From assembly GCA_023460535.1 (NCBI GenBank), contig JAEWPV010000012.1:18785-82784 (forward strand): 64,000 bases of DNA. Reading direction: 5' to 3'. The position numbers were made by a program, and so were the translations under genes. Of this stretch, positions 59,171 to 64,000 are shown piece by piece. The notes below the pieces were generated by a model, which saw only the letters and a program-made list of their open reading frames with translations, made no database searches and had not been told where the DNA came from. Source of the DNA: Bacillota bacterium (lineage in GTDB: Bacteria; Bacillota; Clostridia; Oscillospirales; Ruminococcaceae). The number at the start of each line of letters is the position of its first letter. Positions within the stretch are counted from its first letter, which is position 1.

Positions 59171-59215
59171 GTGCAATAAAAAACTACCCAGAAGTCGGGT
59201 AGCGTTTTTATTGCA
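59171..59215. terminator. Bidirectional terminator between S51-like and rpmB
   Basis: Long stem GTGCAATAAAAAACTACCC / GGGTAGCGTTTTTATTGCAC (one bulge) with a 7-base loop; T-rich on both strands, between convergent genes. Confidence 0.88.
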
Positions 59216-59234
59216 CTATTAGGTTGTTCGCACG

Positions 59235-59423
59235 TTATACGGCACGGGTCACCTTGTTTGAGCGCAGGCAGCGCGAGCAAGCGTAAAGATGACACGGAGT
59301 ACCGTTCACAATAGCCTTTACACGCTTGATGTTTGGTTTCCAGGTTCTGTTGGAACGTCTATGTGAGTGAGATACCTTTATACCAAAAGTAACACCTTTT
59401 CCGCAGATATCGCATTTTGCCAT
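59235..59423 (-). CDS. rpmB: Ribosomal protein L28 (zinc-binding form)
   Basis: Large-subunit ribosomal protein of 62 residues. MAKCDICGKGVTFGIKVSHSHRRSNRTWKPNI is diagnostic. Cys4, Cys7, Cys49 and Cys52 form the zinc-ribbon of the C+ paralog class, in which zinc depletion can favour a C- paralog elsewhere. AAAGGAGGTG lies 6 bases before the ATG. Single-gene unit with its own promoter and terminator. Confidence 0.97.
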   Translation of the reverse strand: MAKCDICGKGVTFGIKVSHSHRRSNRTWKPNIKRVKAIVNGTPCHLYACSRCLRSNKVTRAV

Positions 59424-59468
59424 GGTGCAGCACCTCCTTTTTCATTCCCACATGAAGTTAACAGTAGT

Positions 59469-59497
59469 ATCTTATCAAATATTCAAAGGAAAATCAA
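59469..59497 (-). promoter_or_regulatory. Promoter for rpmB
   Basis: On the minus strand, TTGATT (59497-59492), 17-base spacer, TAAGAT (59474-59469). Confidence 0.65.
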
Positions 59498-59739
59498 GCA
59501 TTTTATCGAGTTTTTTTGCATTTAGCAGTTTGTGACGAAACAATGCTGTGTTTTGCAATAGAACATGGTGTATGTCTTCGCTGTTCTAGTCAATTATTCT
59601 TAGCGAATGGCGCCCCAAAAAGAGCAGGTTGAAGTAGACGTAGTGCTACGTGTTTGCCCGAGTACCATTTCACAAATCAGGAGATGGGGCGTGCCGTTTT
59701 GGGTCACAGATCAAATTAATAATTCGTCGAAAAAATGTA

Positions 59740-59768
59740 TTGACAACCCTCTCTGGATATATTATAAT
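59740..59768 (+). promoter_or_regulatory. Consensus promoter for tRNA-Met and tRNA-Glu
   Basis: Perfect TTGACA (59740-59745) and TATAAT (59763-59768) with a 17-base spacer, 41 bases upstream of tRNA-Met. Confidence 0.88.
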
Positions 59769-59809
59769 TTAATTCGCTCGGTGCTCGCAGGGCATCGAAT
59801 AATACAAAT

Positions 59810-59886
59810 GGCGGTATAGCTCAGGTGGCTAGAGCATGCGGTTCATACCCGCAGTGTCGTCGGTTCGAATCCTACTACCGCTACCA
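59810..59886 (+). tRNA. tRNA-Met (CAT), elongator-type
   Basis: 77 bases including encoded CCA. The anticodon arm is TGCGG-TTCATAC-CCGCA (anticodon CAT); the initiator-type GGG/CCC anticodon stem is missing, so it is an elongator Met tRNA or possibly the lysidine-modified tRNA-Ile2. T arm GTCGG-TTCGAAT-CCTAC. A hairpin ACGCCACC / GGTGGCGT (59891-59911) follows. Confidence 0.93.
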
Positions 59887-59890
59887 AGCG

Positions 59891-59914
59891 ACGCCACCTT
59901 TTAGGTGGCGTTTG
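59891..59914 (+). terminator. Hairpin after tRNA-Met
   Basis: 8-base stem ACGCCACC / GGTGGCGT with a TTTTA loop and a short TTT run between the two tRNAs. It may be partial termination or a processing signal. Confidence 0.45.
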
Positions 59915-59959
59915 CTACCCAAAAGGCGCGCGAATTTATGTAATGAATCAGTATTGTAT

Positions 59960-60034
59960 GGCCCGGTGGTCAAGCGGTTAAGACACCGCCCTTTCACGGC
60001 GGTATCACGGGTTCGATTCCCGTCCGGGTCACCA
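59960..60034 (+). tRNA. tRNA-Glu (TTC)
   Basis: 75 bases including CCA. Acceptor GGCCCGG / CCGGGTC, anticodon arm CCGCC-CTTTCAC-GGCGG (anticodon TTC), T arm CACGG-GTTCGATTC-CCGTC. Confidence 0.96.
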
Positions 60035-60372
60035 TAACAAGACACTAATTTTGATACCATGTGTATCACGATTAGTGTCTTGTTTTTTGTAGGAGCTACG
60101 GCAGTCACAAATGAATTAGATAAAACTCAAAGCGTGGTTTCCAGCATCTCCGTCTTGCTTCCTTTTCTTCTGATGATATGCTATACTTCAAGCATCTCCT
60201 TTGAAAGCGGGTGAGGAATATGTATCGCAGTAATTGCAAACACTTTCTTCGAGGTAACTGCTCGGCACAGTGTTTTGACAGTTGATTGTGTCGAGTGATT
60301 AGTTTTTATTGGCTGTCGGGATTGCTGTGCCTGTTCAATATATATCTAATAATTGAAAAAGGAGCAGCATAT
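60035..60372 (+). other. Region between tRNA-Glu and methyltransferase gene
   Basis: Holds the tRNA terminator (60036-60088) and then about 280 AT-rich bases. A 21-codon frame at 60219-60284 (MYRSNCKHFLRGNCSAQCFDS, three Cys) follows GTGAGGA but is too short to call. Nothing else recognisable. Confidence 0.4.
60036..60090 (+). terminator. Intrinsic terminator of the tRNA unit
   Basis: 14-base stem AACAAGACACTAAT / ATTAGTGTCTTGTT with an inner GATAC / GTATC stem, followed by TTTTTT. Confidence 0.88.
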
Positions 60373-61128
60373 ATGACTTGCGAAGAATTGAAGAATTATT
60401 GGTTAGCAGAGCAACAGCATGCCTTTCAAGGATGGGATTTTTCCCATATTCAATCCAGATGGCAGCATGAGCCGCTTGGTTGGGATTACAAATCTATTGT
60501 TATGGAATACCTTTGCCCAACCCATCAGCTTTTAGATATGGGAGCCGGCGGCGGAGAGTTTTTGCTTTCACTGAAGCATCCCCATGAAAACACCTCCGTT
60601 ACGGAAGCGTGGCCGCCAAATATCCAATTATGCATGGAAAAACTCGCGCCTCTTGGCGTTCGGGTCTATCCTGTAAAGGAAGATGCCCCTCTGCCTATTG
60701 CAGACAACAGCTTCGATATTGTGATTAACCGCCATGAATCGTATGATTTACATGAGGTCAAGCGTATGCTAAAACCGGGTGGTATGTTTATCACGCAGCA
60801 GGTCGGCGGTGAAAACTGTGTTTCTCTGGAAAAGCGTATTAACCTTGAAGATTATGCCCATCCAGCCTTTTCGTTGCAAACGGAGTTGCCGCTATTTCAA
60901 GATTGCGGATTCGCTGTTAAGTACTCAATCGAATCCTTTCCAAAACTGAAATTCTTTGATGTGGGAGCCATTGTCTTTTGGGCTAAGATCATCGAATGGT
61001 CTTTTCCTGGGTTTTCAGTTGAAAAGAATTACCAGAAATTATGCACATTGCAGAGCGATCTTGAACAGAGAGGTTACATTTCTACTACAGAACACAGGTT
61101 TTTGATTGTGTCTCAAAACTTGAAGTAG
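60373..61128 (+). CDS. Class I SAM-dependent methyltransferase
   Basis: Methyltransferase of 251 residues. The SAM-binding motif I LLDMGAGGGEFLLSL is followed by ENTSVTEAWPPNI (acidic residue of motif II), PIADNSFDIVINRHESYDLHEVKRMLKPGGMFITQQVG and a C-terminal region with LPLFQDCGFAV. It resembles small-molecule or tRNA-modifying members; the substrate is unknown. AAAAAGGAG lies 7 bases before the ATG at 60373; the frame upstream looks like a chance extension. Composition is more AT-rich than the housekeeping genes, and it sits just after tRNA-Glu, so acquisition is possible. Confidence 0.85.
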   Translation: MTCEELKNYWLAEQQHAFQGWDFSHIQSRWQHEPLGWDYKSIVMEYLCPTHQLLDMGAGGGEFLLSLKHPHENTSVTEAWPPNIQLCMEKLAPLGVRVYPVKEDAPLPIADNSFDIVINRHESYDLHEVKRMLKPGGMFITQQVGGENCVSLEKRINLEDYAHPAFSLQTELPLFQDCGFAVKYSIESFPKLKFFDVGAIVFWAKIIEWSFPGFSVEKNYQKLCTLQSDLEQRGYISTTEHRFLIVSQNLK

Positions 61129-61442
61129 TTTTCATATCTCCCTTGACTTTTGTCAGGGGAGATTCTTAACTTCCCCTGACACTTGATGGTTGGTCAAGAA
61201 ACTGAGAACTGCATAAAAAGAGTGGATGACCTAGGCAAAATACGGTCAGAATGAATACACGGCACCTAAAAGTGTGTAGTAAGCCCGATTGATACCATAA
61301 TCCGGGTTCGTCGTATGGCACCTAAGGGGCGACAGCGAGTCTGGTTTTTGGCATTGGGTAAGCGGACTATGGGTTACGACAAAATGAGCAAAAAAAATAC
61401 GCCTTGCGGCGTATTTTGGCCAGTATTCACTTTGGGGGGTGA
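61129..61442 (+). other. Intergenic region with several small repeats
   Basis: A 314-base gap. It has a hairpin TGTCAGGGGA / TTCCCCTGACA (61151-61181), a short phrase GGCACCTAA that recurs (near 61263 and 61319), and a terminator for the minus-strand gene at 61394-61417. No gene was recognised. Confidence 0.4.
61394..61417 (-). terminator. Terminator for zinc-ribbon gene
   Basis: Perfect 10-base stem AAAATACGCC / GGCGTATTTT with a TTGC loop; on the minus strand the T run is eight bases. Confidence 0.85.
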
Positions 61443-61715
61443 CTATCTCTGGTTAGAGAAGCACTCACTGCAGTAAACCGGGCGATCCTCCCTAGGCTGG
61501 AAGGGAACCTTGCACGCACTTCCGCAGGAAGCGCAAACCGCATCAAACATTTCTCTTGCGGGTCTGCCGGCATTCTTGCGCGCGTCACGGCAGGGCTTGC
61601 ATCTCTGAGGCTCGTTGGTAAAGCCCTTCTCCTCGTAGAAATCCTGCTCACTAGCGGTGAACACGAAATCCTGTCCGCACTCTTTGCATACCAGCGTCTT
61701 GTCCTGATGATTCAA
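61443..61715 (-). CDS. Double zinc-ribbon protein (zf-trcl type)
   Basis: Protein of 90 residues with two CxxC...CxxC ribbons: C10, C13, C39, C42 and C61, C64, C82, C85. The phrases KTLVCKECGQDFVFTASEQDFYEEKGF and REMFDAVCASCG...VPFQPREDRPVYCSECF are those of a conserved family in Firmicutes and some Proteobacteria labelled zinc-ribbon domain-containing, with no known function. The start is a TTG 7 bases after GAGGT. It has a consensus promoter and its own terminator. Confidence 0.88.
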   Translation of the reverse strand: MNHQDKTLVCKECGQDFVFTASEQDFYEEKGFTNEPQRCKPCRDARKNAGRPAREMFDAVCASCGSACKVPFQPREDRPVYCSECFSNQR

Positions 61716-61772
61716 TGGAAATACCTCGATTAAAAAATATTATGCCGAATTAAACTTCAAGCATTGAAACAA

Positions 61773-61801
61773 ATTATACATCACATTATGCACTTTGTCA
61801 A
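61773..61801 (-). promoter_or_regulatory. Consensus promoter for zinc-ribbon gene
   Basis: On the minus strand, TTGACA (61801-61796), 17-base spacer, TATAAT (61778-61773): a perfect match to the consensus, about 58 bases before the TTG start. Confidence 0.88.
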
Positions 61802-61877
61802 TTAGGTTTTTAAAAATAATTCAAAATAATGTAACATTTCACTAAGCGCGGTGTATTAAGCTTATTTTTAATCAACA

Positions 61878-61937
61878 GGGCGATTTCTTAATGATTTACC
61901 CGGTACGCGTTTACGCGTTATACTTAAGAAATGCCCC
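61878..61937. repeat. Imperfect inverted repeat with inner palindromes
   Basis: Arms GGGCGATTTCTTAA and TTAAGAAATGCCCC pair with one G-T and flank a 32-base centre containing two ACGCGT palindromes. There is no T run, so it is unlikely to be a terminator. It lies in the gapN upstream region. Confidence 0.6.
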
Positions 61938-62244
61938 TTCCATTTTACGATAAAGTGTAGTATACTATGATGGTATAGATTTGAATGCATACTGTCATAC
62001 TACAAGACAACAGGAGAAAAGCATAAAAGGTGTTTAGATTGTTCAATTGTATAATGGCTATGAGCTTCATACCGAAGTGAATGCTTGCTCCGTGAGCACG
62101 GCAGGTATCATTCTCAGGACGAGACGGATAAACAGTCGATTGAAAGAACATTACGCAAATACGGTAAGCACGGGGGCTACTATTTTTCAAAGCCCTTATA
62201 AGCAATGAAAGAGACAAACAATGAAACAAGGAGGGCTGACGGTT

Positions 62245-63705
62245 ATGTTTCACGGACTGTGTTGTGCGAATAAGAACTTTAGAAATCTGTATGATGGCGG
62301 ATGGGTCGAATCCTCGTCCGGCAATTCCATCGACATTGTTTCCCCTGTTGACGGCTCACTGGTTGGTCGAGTGCAATCCATGACCCGAGATGAGGTTGAT
62401 GCGGCGATTGCCAATACCAAAGAGAATCTAAAAAGCTGGGCGAAAACGCCAATCTACGAGCGCGCAAACATCTTTTATAAAGCGTCGCTTCTTTTGGAGC
62501 AGTACGCAAAGGAGATTGCGCAGGTACTGGTGATGGAAATTGCAAAAGACGAAAAGTCGGCGCTATCCGAGGTGATGCGTACTGCTGACTTCTTACGGTA
62601 CACCGCGGATGTGGGCAAGAGTATGGAGGGCGAGGCCATCAGCGGCGATAATTTCCCCGGCGGCTCTCAAAGCAAGATGTCCTACGTTACCCGTGTTCCC
62701 CTTGGCACCATTCTTGCGATTTCACCGTTTAACTACCCAATCAACCTCTCTGTATCCAAGATTGCGCCGGCACTCATCGGCGGGAATGCGGTGGTGCTTA
62801 AGCCGCCGACACAGGGAGCGGTCAGTGCGCTGTATCTTGCGCAGATTCTAAACGAGGCAGGTCTGCCTAAGGGGATCCTTAATACGGTAACAGGCCGGGG
62901 CCAGGAGATTGGCGACTATATCGTCACTCATCCCGACATCAACTTCATCAACTTTACCGGAAGCACCGAGGTCGGCAGGCATATCGCAGGGCTTGCCGGG
63001 ATGGTGCCGCTGATGCTGGAGCTGGGAGGCAAGGACGCCGCAATTGTGCTGGAGGATGCCGACATCGATTTTGCCGCAGAAAACATCGTGTCGGGTGCTT
63101 ACTCCTATTCCGGGCAGCGATGCACGGCGGTTAAGCGCATTCTCGCCCCCGATGCGGTGGCTGACAGGCTGGTACCCAAGCTACTGGAGCGCATTGAAAA
63201 GCTGACGGTCGGCGATCCGCGTGATAATTGCGTGATTGTTCCGCTTATCAACAAACCGTCCGCTGATTATGTTCAGTCGCTTGTCGATGATGCGGTGCAA
63301 AAAGGAGCACGGGTGCTTACGGGAGGTCGTCGTGAGGGCAATCTGTTCTATCCGACCCTAATTGATAATGTCACGACAGACATGAAGCTTGCGTGGGAGG
63401 AGCCCTTTGGACCGGTACTGCCCATCCTGCGCGTAAAGGATATGGACGAAGCAATTGAGATTGCCAACCGCTCGGAGTACGGTTTGCAATCCTCCGTTTT
63501 CACCCATGACATCAACCGCGCGTTTTATATAGCAAACCACTTAGAGGTGGGAACCGTTCAGATTAATAATAAGACGGAACGTGGACCCGATCATTTTCCG
63601 TTTCTCGGCGTCAAGGCGTCGGGTATGGGAACACAGGGCGTCAAATATTCGATTGAAGCGATGACCAGACCCAAGGCGGTTGTGGTTAACCTTGAGCGCA
63701 TCTAG
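62245..63705 (+). CDS. gapN: NADP-dependent non-phosphorylating glyceraldehyde-3-phosphate dehydrogenase
   Basis: Oxidises glyceraldehyde 3-phosphate to 3-phosphoglycerate with NADP+, giving NADPH but no ATP, bypassing GAPDH and phosphoglycerate kinase. It has 486 residues, normal for GapN in the aldehyde dehydrogenase superfamily. The catalytic Glu is in LELGGKDAAIVL, the catalytic Cys in YSGQRCTAVKR, and the C-terminal INNKTERGPDHFPFLGVKASGMGTQGVKYSIEAM is GapN-specific. AAGGAGG lies 10 bases before the ATG at 62245; the upstream frame start at 62221 precedes the ribosome site and is unlikely. Confidence 0.93.
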   Translation: MFHGLCCANKNFRNLYDGGWVESSSGNSIDIVSPVDGSLVGRVQSMTRDEVDAAIANTKENLKSWAKTPIYERANIFYKASLLLEQYAKEIAQVLVMEIAKDEKSALSEVMRTADFLRYTADVGKSMEGEAISGDNFPGGSQSKMSYVTRVPLGTILAISPFNYPINLSVSKIAPALIGGNAVVLKPPTQGAVSALYLAQILNEAGLPKGILNTVTGRGQEIGDYIVTHPDINFINFTGSTEVGRHIAGLAGMVPLMLELGGKDAAIVLEDADIDFAAENIVSGAYSYSGQRCTAVKRILAPDAVADRLVPKLLERIEKLTVGDPRDNCVIVPLINKPSADYVQSLVDDAVQKGARVLTGGRREGNLFYPTLIDNVTTDMKLAWEEPFGPVLPILRVKDMDEAIEIANRSEYGLQSSVFTHDINRAFYIANHLEVGTVQINNKTERGPDHFPFLGVKASGMGTQGVKYSIEAMTRPKAVVVNLERI

Positions 63706-63723
63706 CGAATGCCCCGATGTCAA

Positions 63724-63780
63724 ACTGCCGCAAATTAGGGCTATAGATATTCATTATATGTTACTTTGCGGCAGTATTTT
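63724..63780 (+). terminator. Terminator after gapN
   Basis: 11-base stem ACTGCCGCAAA / TTTGCGGCAGT with a 30-base loop, followed by ATTTTCCT. Confidence 0.75.
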
Positions 63781-63887
63781 CCTACTATATATCAATACCG
63801 GATTGCGCAAAAGAGGTTAATAGTATTGAAGTGGCAAGGCTTTACCGGCTAGGGTTAAAACATAATTAAAAAACCTTAAAAAAGATG

Positions 63888-63916
63888 TTGACAAGGAGGG
63901 GGGGGTATGGTATTAT
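63888..63916 (+). promoter_or_regulatory. Strong promoter, probably of a stable-RNA operon
   Basis: TTGACA (63888-63893), 17-base spacer, TATTAT (63911-63916). Directly upstream is an A/T-rich stretch (63858-63883) like an UP element, and downstream a short leader with AAGCCG (63921-63926) pairing with CGGCTT (63952-63957). No ribosome site or start follows up to the window end, so an rRNA leader is likely but unproven. Confidence 0.6.
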
Positions 63917-64000
63917 AAATAAGCCGCTTGACGCGGGGAAGACGAAAAAACGGCTTCACTAAGCCAAAAAAGCGGAGCAGGGCGGGTTAAAAGCCGACTG

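Larger units (their letters stand above)
59424..59809. other. Intergenic region upstream of rpmB and tRNA genes
   Basis: A 386-base AT-rich gap between divergent units, with the rpmB promoter (59469-59497) and the tRNA promoter (59740-59768). A 70-codon plus-strand frame (59607-59819) running into the tRNA is not credible. Confidence 0.6.
61716..62244. other. Long AT-rich intergenic region
   Basis: A 529-base gap. It contains the minus-strand promoter (61773-61801) and a large inverted repeat (61878-61937). The remaining ~300 bases upstream of gapN show no clear promoter consensus. A 102-codon minus-strand frame (61945-62253) lacks a ribosome site. Confidence 0.5.

Noticed and set aside
59607..59819. 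70-codon plus-strand frame before tRNA-Met
   Set aside because: It contains the perfect tRNA promoter and ends inside the tRNA.
60219..60284. 21-residue Cys-containing peptide after tRNA-Glu
   Set aside because: A ribosome-site-like GTGAGGA precedes it, but it is too short to judge without conservation data.
61300..61330. Possible attachment-site copy of the tRNA-Glu 3' end
   Set aside because: Only about eight bases (CGGGTTCG) agree, which is expected by chance for a T-arm-like phrase.

Overview
The window reads as the chromosome of a Gram-positive, probably spore-forming member of the Clostridia, most likely near the Oscillospiraceae/Ruminococcaceae. The reasons are the gene order (scpA-scpB-DUF2953-ytfJ-dacF; yicC-remA-gmk-rpoZ-priA-def-fmt-rsmB-rlmN-prpC-prkC-rsgA-thiN), a sporulation protein of the YtfJ/GerW type, DUF4364 and DUF2953 proteins, moderately high GC with AT-rich promoters of canonical TTGACA/TATAAT type, and strong GGAGG ribosome binding sites. 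Many genes start at TTG or GTG, and three appear to start at ATT or ATC.

Layout. 1-2444 (minus): sbcC (cut by the window edge), sbcD and a DUF4364 gene form one operon. 2656-11392 (minus): a seven-gene surface-polysaccharide operon with a membrane-anchored NDP-sugar dehydratase, flippase, polymerase-like protein, three glycosyltransferases and an initiating phosphoglycosyl transferase. 11596-14493: a DUF3298 protein, an ECF vitamin-transporter S component (niacin-type by resemblance) and a membrane-anchored M23 peptidase. 14772-20863 (plus): site-2 protease, condensin partners ScpA/ScpB, DUF2953, YtfJ, a D,D-carboxypeptidase, RluB and a GNAT-like protein. 20988-24330 (plus): acyl-CoA carboxyltransferase, biotin carrier and keto-acid carboxyltransferase, a set matching the subunits of a transcarboxylase. 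24571-37985 (plus): the long housekeeping run for RNA turnover, nucleotide, translation and cell-wall signalling functions, ending with the PP2C phosphatase / PASTA kinase pair, RsgA and thiamine pyrophosphokinase.

38075-43099: an ATC-hydrolase-family protein, a small minus-strand gene, and a LacI regulator with cellobiose phosphorylase (GH94). Matching inverted repeats lie before the regulator and before the enzyme. 43160-57504 is more accessory: an AT-rich zinc-ribbon membrane protein, YebC, two paralogous lipoproteins, small membrane proteins, an alpha/beta hydrolase, tRNA-Leu, fructokinase, a GNAT enzyme, an M23 lipoprotein and another lipoprotein. 57553-63705: SGNH hydrolase, an S51-like protein without its serine, ribosomal protein L28, tRNA-Met, tRNA-Glu, a methyltransferase, a double zinc-ribbon protein and non-phosphorylating GAPDH (GapN). 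The window ends in a strong promoter with an AT-rich upstream element, probably the start of a stable-RNA operon.

No CRISPR array, intact insertion sequence, prophage or recognisable defence system was seen. The observations most worth checking are the apparent ATT/ATC start codons, the transcarboxylase-like gene set, a structured repeat present twice (near 19340 and 39190), the paired inverted repeats around lacI, and the paralogous lipoprotein domain. All functional calls rest on reading the translated sequence; no database search was run.
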